From Prevotellaceae bacterium MN60 (GTDB taxonomy: Bacteria > Bacteroidota > Bacteroidia > Bacteroidales > Bacteroidaceae), in contig FZQZ01000003.1 in assembly GCA_900199555.1 (NCBI GenBank), forward strand, positions 1 to 64,000: DNA of 64,000 nt. Reading direction: 5' to 3'. Below are positions 34,025-42,336 of this stretch, piece by piece. A program made the translations under genes and the position numbers. Below the pieces are notes generated by a model. The model searched no databases and was not told the DNA's origin. It worked only from the letters and a program-made list of their open reading frames with translations. Numbering within the stretch: the stretch's first letter is position 1; each line of letters starts with the position of its first letter.

Positions 34025-35437
34025 ATGAGGAGAATTTTTGCTAAGATCTTCATTGTAATAGCTATTTTAAGTTTTACAGGAAGTGTGTATGCCTATGATT
34101 TTATGGCAGGAAATCTTTATTACACCATTACAGACCAAGCGGGAAGACTAGTTGAGGTTTCTGCTGGCGATGTAAAGTATCGTGGTGATGTCGTAATCCC
34201 CAATACCGTCACAAACGGAGGGGTTACCTATACGGTGTCAGAGATAGGTTGGCTTGTCTTTAAGCAAAGTACCGAACTGACATCTATCGTACTTAACGAT
34301 AATATAAAGGAAATCTCTGCTAACGAATTCCAAGATTGTACTAATCTTGTTTCTGTTTCTTTAGGAAGTGGACTAGAAAAGATTGGAGGTCGTGCGTTTC
34401 TGGATTGTACTTCACTTTCCTCTATCAATCTCAATGATAATATCGTGGAATTAGGAGGTGAGGTCTTCAACGGATGTAGCAGCTTAACTCATGCCGTTAT
34501 AGGTTCTAATTTTAGTACCTCAGGAGGTTCTAATTTTAGAAATTGTATCAACCTCCAAACTATAGAAATCCATAACGGTGCAAAAGTCATTGGCGAAAGC
34601 GAATTCCGTAACTGTACCAGTCTGAAAACAGTCGAAATTCCCAACTCTGTGATAGAACTAGGCAGTAATGCTTTTCAGGAGTGTAAGAATTTAACAACAG
34701 TAAAGATTGGCGATGGTGTACAATCAATCAGTTATCACATCTTTACAGAATGCACCCGATTGAATACACTTATTCTTGGTGCTGGTATTAATGAAATCGG
34801 TTGGCGTACGGCAGTCAATGCCACTCAACTAGAATCAATTACTTGTCTGAATCCAAATGTTCCAACACTGGCAGAAGATGCCTTTGCAACTTTTGCTGCC
34901 ACGGTATACGTTCCTTCACAGTCGGTAAGTGCCTATCAAGTAGCAGATGTATGGAAGCAATTTGCTGCTATTAAGTCTTACGAGGAAAAGATATATCTTA
35001 CTATTCGTCAAGGAGATAAAGGTATGATTAAGCAGCTTGCTAATGTTGGAGAGAGCTACCACTATACTATCTTGCCGGAGAATGGTTGGAGAATTCATTC
35101 CGTAACCTTTAATGACGAAGATGTAACAATGCAATTGGTAGATGGAACTTATACTACTCCAGCGATGACAGAAAATGGAATTCTTTCTGTTGTCTATGAA
35201 CAAGAAGGTTCTGATGTTCGAGTTTTAGAAGCCAATTCCGTAAAAGTAACGGGTGACAGTAAAGGTAATATCCGCATTAGTAATCTGAATATTGGCGAAA
35301 CCGTCAGAATCTATTCCATGAAGGGAGATTTGATACATCAATTCTATGCAAATAGAGGTAATGAATACTTGCAGATGAATACCCATGGAGTTTATGTAGT
35401 AAAAGTAGGAAATCGCTCATTTAAGATTAACATCTAA
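34025..35437 (+). CDS. BspA-like leucine-rich repeat protein with sorting tail
   Basis: A 470-residue exported protein; the ATG at 34025 starts MRRIFAKIFIVIAILSFTGS, a signal peptide. LRR_5 repeats fill ~60-300 with the period (F)xxCTxLxSVxLxxGLxxI, for example QDCTNLVSVSLGSGLEKIGG and FRNCTSLKTVEIPNSVIELG. A Bacteroidetes-type domain follows, and the last ~65 residues (VRIYSMKGDLIHQF; GVYVVKVGNRSFKINI) fit a type A C-terminal sorting domain. It is probably exported by type IX secretion and displayed on the surface. Two lipoprotein genes follow, with 12- and 13-base gaps. Confidence 0.86.
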   Translation: MRRIFAKIFIVIAILSFTGSVYAYDFMAGNLYYTITDQAGRLVEVSAGDVKYRGDVVIPNTVTNGGVTYTVSEIGWLVFKQSTELTSIVLNDNIKEISANEFQDCTNLVSVSLGSGLEKIGGRAFLDCTSLSSINLNDNIVELGGEVFNGCSSLTHAVIGSNFSTSGGSNFRNCINLQTIEIHNGAKVIGESEFRNCTSLKTVEIPNSVIELGSNAFQECKNLTTVKIGDGVQSISYHIFTECTRLNTLILGAGINEIGWRTAVNATQLESITCLNPNVPTLAEDAFATFAATVYVPSQSVSAYQVADVWKQFAAIKSYEEKIYLTIRQGDKGMIKQLANVGESYHYTILPENGWRIHSVTFNDEDVTMQLVDGTYTTPAMTENGILSVVYEQEGSDVRVLEANSVKVTGDSKGNIRISNLNIGETVRIYSMKGDLIHQFYANRGNEYLQMNTHGVYVVKVGNRSFKINI

Positions 35438-35449
35438 ATTCAAACGATT

Positions 35450-35983
35450 ATGAAAAAGACTTTTTTAGCATCCATGGTTGCCGTTCTGTTATGCATGATA
35501 CTAGCGGCATGTAGTGGAGACAATTCCCCCATCAGTAAATACTGTGACTCTTTGGAAAAAGGCAGAGAAAAGATGTATGAAGGGAATATGACTAACGGAG
35601 AATTCTCACGTAAAATCAACGAAGAATTTATGGGGCAACAATTGACAACGGAACTAGATGTAGATGTTCCTTTTGAGATTATTGAACCTTTTAAGGTAGT
35701 TAGTCTATCACCTCTTTATGGAGGTATTGAGTTTGAGGCTATTATTAAGACCGATAAGCCCCAGGACTTTGTATATATAGCTTGCCATAACAATAAGCCA
35801 ATACAAATTCTGAATTGCAATACTAAATGGAACGAGGATGATGATACATATAATATAAAGTTTTTCCTCAACGTTGGCAATATTATCCAAGGTGGTGAAA
35901 AGGCTGATGAGAAGTTGCGTAGCATTAGTCGTGTTGTTGTTACGGAATATGGCTCAGACCTGTTTATTGAAATAAATAACTAA
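35450..35983 (+). CDS. Lipoprotein of unknown function, short paralog
   Basis: A 177-residue predicted lipoprotein: MKKTFLASMVAVLLCMILAA then CSGDNSP, lipobox LAAC. The mature part shares its order of segments with residues ~40-180 of the next gene: a Glu/Lys-rich helix, a VEV/VDV beta strand pair, a NKPIQ or NKPVQ turn, and a final SRVVVTEYGS or NRIVITRKNDS strand. This indicates an ancient tandem duplication. No known family is recognised. A periplasmic or outer-membrane-facing sensor or binding role is possible but unsupported. Confidence 0.7.
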   Translation: MKKTFLASMVAVLLCMILAACSGDNSPISKYCDSLEKGREKMYEGNMTNGEFSRKINEEFMGQQLTTELDVDVPFEIIEPFKVVSLSPLYGGIEFEAIIKTDKPQDFVYIACHNNKPIQILNCNTKWNEDDDTYNIKFFLNVGNIIQGGEKADEKLRSISRVVVTEYGSDLFIEINN

Positions 35984-35996
35984 AACATTAAAGACG

Positions 35997-37058
35997 ATGA
36001 AAAGACTTTTTCTTAAATCAATAGCTACAACTATTATATGTGCAGGAATGGTTGCATGCGGAGGCAGTAATAATGGTGGTGGTAATGACGCTTCTATCGA
36101 TGCATTTGACAATGCCATTGTGATGTTTGAGAAATTTAGACAGATTAAGGAAACTGAAGGAATTGACAAAGCCAGAGAATATGAAGACCAGTGTCTAACC
36201 GAATTAGAAAATACCCCATTGACATTCAAGGTAGAAATAGAGCCAGACATCCATGTCACTATCAATTCGTTTCGCATGGGAACGTATAATCTGAATAATG
36301 AATCTTTCTTTGCTATCGGAAAATACGAAAGGACAGGAAGTGGTAGTTTAGACGATCTAAATATGGTATTATTTGTTGACAACAAGCCTGTTCAGTGTCG
36401 TAGGATTGAGAACTATCCCAATGAGGCAGAATTTCATACTGCAATAGATTTTCATTTCTATGGATCAAATATCTCGCCAGAGATGAGTAAGGTGAATCGA
36501 ATTGTCATTACCAGGAAAAACGATTCCCACTTTCAAGATGCCATTGAAAATGTACGCCAGTTCCGAAAAGCGAAACAGGAACCAGGTGATGGAACTTTTA
36601 TGATCGGGGAGAAAAAACTAGGACCAGTAACTATTGGACAACCCGTGGCAAATCTTCCTGATACATATAATGGTCTCTATGACAAATTTAAACATAAGAA
36701 AGAATTGCACGAAGATGAAATGGATGGTGAGTGGTTGGAAGAGAATTATACATTCTCAAAGGATGGCAAAGATATCTTTATGGCTATTATCTATGAAGAC
36801 AAAGTATCTTCTATTCGCTTGCTGAAAGATGCAACGTTCATTTCTACGCTAGATGGTATCAGTGTCGGCAGTTCTGCAAGAGAGGTATTCAACAAGATAA
36901 GAGCAGACTGGTCTACATCTTATGAAGGAACAGCTTTCGCTACCAGAGGCAATTTTACGTATCACATATCAATGGACGACTTGATTCGCGCTGACGTGCC
37001 TCATAATACAGAACAGATTAAGCCAGATGCAAAGATTTGCATGATAGAGTGTCAGTAA
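35997..37058 (+). CDS. Lipoprotein of unknown function, long paralog
   Basis: A 353-residue predicted lipoprotein: MKRLFLKSIATTIICAGMVA then CGGSNNGGGND. The N-terminal half corresponds to the whole of the preceding 177-residue lipoprotein. The C-terminal half (from ~200, GEKKLGPVTIGQPVANLPDT) adds a second domain ending in GTAFATRGNFTYHISMDDLI. It is the last gene of the operon that begins with the BspA-like gene; a 14-base hairpin terminator follows. The function is unknown. Confidence 0.7.
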   Translation: MKRLFLKSIATTIICAGMVACGGSNNGGGNDASIDAFDNAIVMFEKFRQIKETEGIDKAREYEDQCLTELENTPLTFKVEIEPDIHVTINSFRMGTYNLNNESFFAIGKYERTGSGSLDDLNMVLFVDNKPVQCRRIENYPNEAEFHTAIDFHFYGSNISPEMSKVNRIVITRKNDSHFQDAIENVRQFRKAKQEPGDGTFMIGEKKLGPVTIGQPVANLPDTYNGLYDKFKHKKELHEDEMDGEWLEENYTFSKDGKDIFMAIIYEDKVSSIRLLKDATFISTLDGISVGSSAREVFNKIRADWSTSYEGTAFATRGNFTYHISMDDLIRADVPHNTEQIKPDAKICMIECQ

Positions 37059-37078
37059 GTGAGAGAATAAATAATATT

Positions 37079-37118
37079 AGACAGGCTGAAGTCGATGAAC
37101 TTCAGCCTGTCTTTTCTT
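37079..37118 (+). terminator. Strong terminator after the lipoprotein operon
   Basis: A perfect 14-base stem (AGACAGGCTGAAGT at 37079-37092, complement at 37099-37112) with loop CGATGA and a following TTTCTT. It lies 20 bases after the stop. Confidence 0.92.
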
Positions 37119-37156
37119 AGCAATTAAATGTAAACAAAAGAAAAACTCACTTTTCT

Positions 37157-37261
37157 TTTGTATTGTTCTCACTTATTCGTACCTCTGACTTCGTCGAAGG
37201 CACTCTCGTTCGAAAAAGCGCAAGAAATTCTTGGCTTTTTGCTCACTTATTCGTACCTTTG
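37157..37261 (+). promoter_or_regulatory. Double promoter module upstream of the dacB-like gene
   Basis: P1: TTTG 37157-37160, 19 bases, TACCTCTG 37180-37187. Then the palindrome CTTCG-T-CGAAG (37189-37199), the core ACTCTCGTTCGAAAAAG, the inverted repeat CAAGAA-A-TTCTTG, and P2: TTG 37231-37233, 20 bases, TACCTTTG 37254-37261. It shares architecture and core sequence with the modules at 4916 and 45329. Confidence 0.7.
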
Positions 37262-37270
37262 TCATCAGTT

Positions 37271-38455
37271 ATGAAAAGGAAAATGTTATTGATGCTCACG
37301 TTGTGGGCTACTATCGCGATATGTGCGCAGGATTCGCTGCGCATCAAGTTGGACTCGTTGCTGTGTCATCCCATGTTTGAGACATCGCAGGTGGGCGTAA
37401 TGGTGTATGACCTGACAGCAGACTCTGTGCTCTATCAGCGCAATGCACGACAATTGTTGCGCCCTGCTTCAACAATGAAGTTGGTGACGGCGATTACAGC
37501 ACTCGACCAACTGGGGCCAGCTCATCAGTTCCGTACTCGCTTGTATCATACGGGCACTATCAGCAATGGTCGTCTGAATGGCGACATCTATTGTGTGGGT
37601 GGCTTCGACCCGATGGTGGATATAGACGACATCAAGGCTTTTGCCCATGAACTACATAGCATGGGGGTAGATACCCTGCGCGGACGCATCGTAACGGATT
37701 GCAGTATCAAAGAGGACCTCGACTATGGCGAAGGCTGGTGCTGGGATGATGACAATCCGCGACTGAAGCCCTTGATGGTGGGACGCAAAGATATCTTTGT
37801 CAGTGCTTTGATTGACGAGATGATAAACGATAGTATCGTTATTGAGAGCATCCAGCAGTCAGAAGGTCGCTGCCCCAATAATGCCACAGCCGTTGCCTCT
37901 CGCACACACTCAATGGATCAGGTACTTCTACGCATGATGAAGCAAAGCGACAACTATTATGCTGAGGCGATGTTCTACCAGATAGCCGCCTCTTCAGGGC
38001 ATCGCCCTGCTAAGGCCAGCGATGCGCGTAACATTGTGAAGCGACTGATTAGTAAACTGGGACTGGGCAGTCAACCGTATAAGATTGCCGATGGTTCGGG
38101 ACTCTCGCTCTACAACTATGTGAGTGCCGAACTGGAGACCAAGCTCTTACGCTATGCTTTCCAGCATGCCAATATCTACAACCATCTATATCCCTCACTG
38201 CCTATTGCCGGCATGGATGGCACACTGGAGAAGCGCATGACTAGAGGTGCTGCCAGTGGTAATGTGCGTGCTAAGACGGGTACGCTGACGGGTATCTCTT
38301 CATTGGCGGGCTATTGTGTGGCAGCCAATGGTCATCAACTCTGCTTCAGCATCATCAATCAGGGCGTGATGCGCAACCAGTCGGGCAAGGATTTCCAAGA
38401 CCGCCTGTGCCAAGTATTGTGCTCACCGTGGGAGACAACGAGCGATGCTCAGTAA
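37271..38455 (+). CDS. dacB: D-alanyl-D-alanine carboxypeptidase/endopeptidase (PBP4 type)
   Basis: A 394-residue S13 peptidase. The ATG at 37271 starts MKRKMLLMLTLWATIAICAQ, a signal peptide; the frame upstream runs through the promoter module. Active-site motifs are SxxK in LLRPASTMKLVTAI (~75), SxN in MMKQSDNYYAEAM (~225) and KTG in VRAKTGTLTGISSL (~337). It trims or cleaves peptide cross-links in peptidoglycan in the periplasm. It is shorter than E. coli DacB (477 residues), mainly between the first two motifs, as is common in Bacteroidetes. I use dacB as a family-level symbol. Confidence 0.92.
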   Translation: MKRKMLLMLTLWATIAICAQDSLRIKLDSLLCHPMFETSQVGVMVYDLTADSVLYQRNARQLLRPASTMKLVTAITALDQLGPAHQFRTRLYHTGTISNGRLNGDIYCVGGFDPMVDIDDIKAFAHELHSMGVDTLRGRIVTDCSIKEDLDYGEGWCWDDDNPRLKPLMVGRKDIFVSALIDEMINDSIVIESIQQSEGRCPNNATAVASRTHSMDQVLLRMMKQSDNYYAEAMFYQIAASSGHRPAKASDARNIVKRLISKLGLGSQPYKIADGSGLSLYNYVSAELETKLLRYAFQHANIYNHLYPSLPIAGMDGTLEKRMTRGAASGNVRAKTGTLTGISSLAGYCVAANGHQLCFSIINQGVMRNQSGKDFQDRLCQVLCSPWETTSDAQ

Positions 38456-38880
38456 TCTATCGCGGGATTTTGAGGCACTATAGTCTAATGCCTGCAGTGA
38501 TAGCCCACTGAAGTAGAGTCAGAACGGAGGCACTTTAGCACTGGAATAGTGCCTATTTTGAACGTCAATATAGTCTGTTTTGCCTTGCAATAGTGGAACT
38601 TTTCCGATGCTAAAGTGGCACTATTCACAGAGATTCCGAAAATCTTCTTTATTTTTTTCCCGAAAATACACGAAAATATCAAAATTAACGAAAACTACTT
38701 TTTTCGTTCTTTTCTTTGACCTGAAGGTCAAAGTGTGGCGTTGCATTCGTCTTTTTAGACTTTTTCGGAAAAAAAAATACCGAAAAACACTATTCACGCA
38801 TAATAAGCTATAGCACATAGAGTTATGCGTGAAGGTGAATAGTGTATGCAAGCAAAAATTTTTTATATGCTATTTTACTT
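38456..38880. repeat. Gene-free region with several inverted repeats
   Basis: No convincing gene lies between dacB and tadA. Present are: GGCACT/AGTGCC around 38529-38554, with the related GCTAAAGTGGCACTATTCAC at 38612-38631; CTTTGACCT-GA-AGGTCAAAG at 38714-38733; TTTTTCGG/CCGAAAAA at 38761-38787; and a long imperfect hairpin ACACTATTC+ACGCATAA (38787-38803) with its complement at 38823-38845. The sequence ACTATTCAC recurs. It may be a structured RNA or a remnant of a mobile repeat. Confidence 0.6.
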
Positions 38881-38881
38881 G

Positions 38882-38945
38882 GAGAATTATGCCGTCAAAC
38901 TCCGAGAATTATGCCGTCAAACTATCCGTAAAGTGCCGCCAAACT
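38882..38945. repeat. Three 22-bp phased direct repeats upstream of the tadA promoter
   Basis: GCCGTCAAACT at 38891-38901 and 38913-38923, and GCCGCCAAACT at 38935-38945, are spaced exactly 22 and 22 bases. The first two units share GAGAATTATGCCGTCAAACT in full. The array ends 12 bases before the -33 of the tadA promoter. Confidence 0.85.
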
Positions 38946-38957
38946 ATTTAGGAAATA

Positions 38958-38988
38958 TTTGTGGTTTGAGAAAAAAGATGTATCTTTG
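38958..38988 (+). promoter_or_regulatory. tadA promoter touching the start codon
   Basis: TTTG at 38958-38961, 19 bases, TATCTTTG at 38981-38988. The ATG begins at 38993, so the transcript would start at or within a few bases of the start codon. Confidence 0.75.
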
Positions 38989-38992
38989 CAGC

Positions 38993-39436
38993 ATGGAAGA
39001 ACAGAACAAAGACGAACAGTATATGCGTAAGGCCCTGCAAGAGGCTGAGGCTGCCTTCGACGAGGGTGAGATACCCATCGGTGCTGTAGTGGTGTGTCAA
39101 GACCATATTATCGCAAGAGCGCACAACCTGACAGAGACGCTGCACGACGTAACAGCTCATGCCGAGATGCAAGCCATCACACAGGCTGCCAACGAGTTGG
39201 GCGGAAAATATCTTACAGACTGCACACTCTATGTCACTGTAGAGCCTTGCACAATGTGCGCTGGCGCCTTGGGATGGAGCCAGATTCCTCGTATCGTCTA
39301 TGGTTGTAGCGACCCTAAGCGCGGCTACAGCGACTATGCGCCACACGCTTTACACCCTAAATGTAAAGTAATTGGCGGCATCCTTGAGGAAGAATGTCGC
39401 CAACTCATGCAAGAGTTCTTTCAGCAAAAGCGCTAA
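38993..39436 (+). CDS. tadA: tRNA-specific adenosine deaminase
   Basis: A 147-residue zinc deaminase that converts A34 to inosine in tRNA-Arg(ACG). The zinc and catalytic motifs TAHAEMQAI (His, Glu) and VEPCTMCAGA (two Cys) are intact. The ATG at 38993 gives MEEQNKDEQYMRKALQEAEA, the usual family N-terminus; the frame extends upstream to 38846 but through the repeat array and promoter. The very short or absent leader suggests leaderless translation. Guanine deaminase or cytosine deaminase relatives share the fold, but length and the PCTMC context favour TadA. Confidence 0.93.
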   Translation: MEEQNKDEQYMRKALQEAEAAFDEGEIPIGAVVVCQDHIIARAHNLTETLHDVTAHAEMQAITQAANELGGKYLTDCTLYVTVEPCTMCAGALGWSQIPRIVYGCSDPKRGYSDYAPHALHPKCKVIGGILEEECRQLMQEFFQQKR

Positions 39437-39470
39437 AGACTCTTTTCAATAATCTTAAGATAGAAAGGGC

Positions 39471-39953
39471 TTATATAGCCATATCTTGCTGTCGCCAGAA
39501 ACGATAGGTGATATCTTCAAACTCACCATCGGCACGCTGGCGATAAAGATGCTGATTGGTCGTGGGTGACTTCAACGGCCCCAGATGCTTGATATACGGA
39601 CCAATCTTGATATAGTTGAAGTCTTGCTTGTTGACAGCCGAAGAGAGACGGATGCGTCCGCTATACCACGCCACCTTAAACTGTGGGTATGTCTCATGGA
39701 TATATTGTGCCAACTGGTTAACACCTGCGGGATCGGCATCACCGCCCATAAATGACAGGCAGGTGATGTCGGTACCGTATTTCTCGATAAAAGCATCGAT
39801 GGCATCAGTATCCAAGGGAAGACCAATGTCATCCCAAAGGTAATGACTATGGCATCCCGGACAATGGCAGGGACAGTTGGATATATTGATAGCCAATGTC
39901 ACCTCGTCGGGAATCTCCTGGAAAACAATGCCGGTGTTGACGTATTTAAGCAT
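39471..39953 (-). CDS. nrdG: Anaerobic ribonucleotide reductase activating protein
   Basis: A 160-residue radical SAM activase. The cluster motif CxxxCxxC is in NCPCHCPGCHSHYLWDD (~27), followed by the SAM-contact block LSFMGGDADP. It uses S-adenosylmethionine to create the glycyl radical on NrdD. It lies directly after nrdD (2-base gap) in one operon. Confidence 0.95.
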   Translation of the reverse strand: MLKYVNTGIVFQEIPDEVTLAINISNCPCHCPGCHSHYLWDDIGLPLDTDAIDAFIEKYGTDITCLSFMGGDADPAGVNQLAQYIHETYPQFKVAWYSGRIRLSSAVNKQDFNYIKIGPYIKHLGPLKSPTTNQHLYRQRADGEFEDITYRFWRQQDMAI

Positions 39954-39955
39954 AA

Positions 39956-42055
39956 TTATTTCTCCGCATGAGCATAGTAACGACGTGAAGCTTCTTCCTG
40001 GCGAGCCTGTGAGAAGTTAGACACACGCTTCAGGTAGCCAATGATACGAGTCATATAGTCTACATTCTTAGAGTGGCAGTGTGGGCACTCCTTGAGGTAG
40101 CGCTTGTCGATATGTCCGCAGTCGTTACATACAGTATTAGGAATGTTGAATGTGAAATAGTTACAGCCTTCCTTGGCAGCCACCTTCAACAGGTGCAGAT
40201 ACTGCTCCTTAGAGAGGTGCTCGTCAAGGTTCATGTGCAGGGCAGAACCACCAGTTAGGTGCTCAATGTATGGAGCTCCATGCAATTTGAACTTGTCAAT
40301 AACTGAGAGTGAGTCATCCTCTACTACATAGAAGTAGCTGTTGTAGCAGTCGCGAGGTACAAAGTAGCCATCCTCACGGTCCCACTTAGCGTGCTTAACA
40401 CCTACGTTCTCGGCAGGAATCATCTCGCAGTTGAACATCACGTCCTTAGTACGATACTGCTTGTTGTACTTCTCGATAAGTCCGAGGATGCCCTGTACAA
40501 ACTTCTTATAGTCGTCGTTAGGCGTAATCTTCAGGCCCATGAACTCGGCAGCCTCAACCAAACCATTGATACCGATGGTGAGGTACTGGCGAGCAATATT
40601 GATGTAGCCTGCATCGAAGAGTGGCAGCATACCGTGAGCCTGCAGGTCTTTCAGATTCTCGTTGTAAGCCAACTGTACCTTGTGGCAGAGATCGATAACT
40701 CCACTCAGATACTCCAAATAATCAAGCTTGTGGTTAACAGCATACTGTATGCAACGGTTCAGATTGATGGTCAGTACAGACTTAGAACCTGTAGATACAC
40801 CACCTGCACCCAGTGTATAGCTGAAGCCATTGTCGGTAATCTCGTTGCGCAGACGGCAGCAAGAGCTCAGTGAGTCGGCATTATCACTCATATAGGTAAA
40901 GAATGAGTGACCCTCTGAGTACATCTCAGCAGTGAAATCGCCCCACTCCTTATCCTTGCACTCGCCATTCTCGTCAACGAGCAGTGCCATGGTCTCAACA
41001 GGGAAGGTGAGCAATGTCTTGGTGCGCTCGTTGTTGAACCACTTCATGAAGCGCTTCTGCAACCAAGAAAGACCATTCCAGTCGGGCTTAGAACCATCGG
41101 GGAAGTAGAACTCACCGAAGATGCTGTCGAAATAATACTTATCGTAGTAAGCAATATTCCAGAACACAGCCTGATAGTTGCGAGCACCAGTAGGCTGGTT
41201 GAGTGTATAGACAATCTGCTCGAAGTAGTCGGTGATAATCTTATCAATGCTACGCTTCTTCAAGCTGAGGTCTGCCTGTTCGTCGGCACGCTGATAGTAA
41301 TCCAAACCATATTCCTTGCCCATGAAGTAGTTCATGTACATTAGGAACTCAGGAGTAGCACACGCACCAGAGAGCATAGAACTAACCATGAACACCATAT
41401 TAACAAAACCGCCAGCAAACGACTTCATGTTGGTAGGAGCGGTAGAGTTACCACCGATGGCTACAGTGCCACCGATAAGCCATGGATACATGGTGATAGA
41501 GGCGCAATAGTTGGCAAGGCTGGTCTCATCGTTCTTATATATAAAGTGGTGAGTCAGCATGTCAATATACTGGTCTGCCAATTCCTTACCATACATCTTC
41601 TTGATGCGGTCAGTAAGCAGACGACGATTCAGGCGAATGAAGTTAGACTTAGGCAACTCGCCAATCAGTGTAGCGATGTTCTTGTGCTCTACGTTAGCGT
41701 TGGCATCATACTTAGAACCTGTAGCGGCATTCACAGACTCTACATACTCAGCCAAGAACTGCAACTTAGCCAGCGTTTCACGATCTTCCGTGTGCTGCTG
41801 ACGATAGAGCATGAACGACTTGGCCACCTTGTAGAAGCCTTCACGCATCAATGCCTCCTCTACCTGGTTCTGAATATCCTCAACCGTGATATCATCTTTG
41901 ATATCCAAGTGACTGAGGATCTTGGAAATAGTTCCAAGTTCAGCAGGTACATTAACACTCTCGAACGCCTTAACGATGGCATTCATGATTTTGTCTAACG
42001 AGAACTGGTCCTTCGAACCGTCACGCTTTGTAATAGTAAAGTTCTTAATCTCCAT
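39956..42055 (-). CDS. nrdD: Anaerobic ribonucleoside-triphosphate reductase
   Basis: A 699-residue class III reductase that makes dNTPs without oxygen. An N-terminal ATP cone (MEIKNFTITKRDGSKDQFSL; VEEALMREGFYKVA) gives allosteric control. The catalytic barrel contains FMVSSMLSGACATPEF and SLSSCCRLRNEI. The C-terminal zinc site is CNDCGHIDKRYLKECPHCHS, and the glycyl radical Gly lies in TRIIGYLKRVSNFSQARQEE. The leader is unusually long, about 185 bases, and structured. Confidence 0.95.
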   Translation of the reverse strand: MEIKNFTITKRDGSKDQFSLDKIMNAIVKAFESVNVPAELGTISKILSHLDIKDDITVEDIQNQVEEALMREGFYKVAKSFMLYRQQHTEDRETLAKLQFLAEYVESVNAATGSKYDANANVEHKNIATLIGELPKSNFIRLNRRLLTDRIKKMYGKELADQYIDMLTHHFIYKNDETSLANYCASITMYPWLIGGTVAIGGNSTAPTNMKSFAGGFVNMVFMVSSMLSGACATPEFLMYMNYFMGKEYGLDYYQRADEQADLSLKKRSIDKIITDYFEQIVYTLNQPTGARNYQAVFWNIAYYDKYYFDSIFGEFYFPDGSKPDWNGLSWLQKRFMKWFNNERTKTLLTFPVETMALLVDENGECKDKEWGDFTAEMYSEGHSFFTYMSDNADSLSSCCRLRNEITDNGFSYTLGAGGVSTGSKSVLTINLNRCIQYAVNHKLDYLEYLSGVIDLCHKVQLAYNENLKDLQAHGMLPLFDAGYINIARQYLTIGINGLVEAAEFMGLKITPNDDYKKFVQGILGLIEKYNKQYRTKDVMFNCEMIPAENVGVKHAKWDREDGYFVPRDCYNSYFYVVEDDSLSVIDKFKLHGAPYIEHLTGGSALHMNLDEHLSKEQYLHLLKVAAKEGCNYFTFNIPNTVCNDCGHIDKRYLKECPHCHSKNVDYMTRIIGYLKRVSNFSQARQEEASRRYYAHAEK

Positions 42056-42252
42056 TTTGTGCCTATATTTCTTTTAGTTATTGCTCTCAAATTTAGGTTG
42101 ATACCATCTTTTGATGCACTCATTTTCTCAACAAATCAGACAAACAGACTGCCCTTTTCTTCATCGGAAAGTTTTCCGTTTTGGACAACTTTTGAAAAAT
42201 TTAGTCGCCAAAAGTTTCCCGTTTTAGAAAACTCTTAGCGACTGCAAAGATA
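42056..42252 (-). promoter_or_regulatory. nrdD: nrdDG promoter and long structured leader
   Basis: The minus-strand -7 TATCTTTG is at 42252-42245, so the leader is about 185 bases. Early in it AGTCGC (42242-42237 region) can pair with GCGACT (near 42207-42212), with an inner AGAGTTT/AAACTTT match. A second hairpin, CGGAAA/TTTCCG, lies at about 42168-42182. No known riboswitch consensus was recognised. Confidence 0.5.
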
Positions 42253-42298
42253 CAAAATATAGCCAAAATCTAGGCATATTTTGCCGAGAAATATTTGC

Positions 42299-42335
42299 AA
42301 AAAATAGTTAATGTAAGAATACCTTACAAAGCTAT
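42299..42335 (-). terminator. Terminator of the rnr-SIMPL operon
   Basis: On the minus strand TGTAAG-GTATT-CTTACA (42328-42312), followed by TTAACTATTTTTTG. Confidence 0.65.
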
Positions 42336-42336
42336 C

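Noticed and set aside
38882-38945. A CRISPR-like reading of the three 22-bp repeats before tadA
   Set aside because: Only three short contiguous units without spacers; promoter position gives a better explanation.
38846-38992. A longer tadA protein starting at 38846
   Set aside because: The extra 49 codons run through the repeat array and promoter and are not part of the TadA family; the ATG at 38993 fits.
42056-42252. Adenosylcobalamin or other known riboswitch in the nrdD leader
   Set aside because: No B12-box or other consensus could be found by eye, and NrdD does not use cobalamin.
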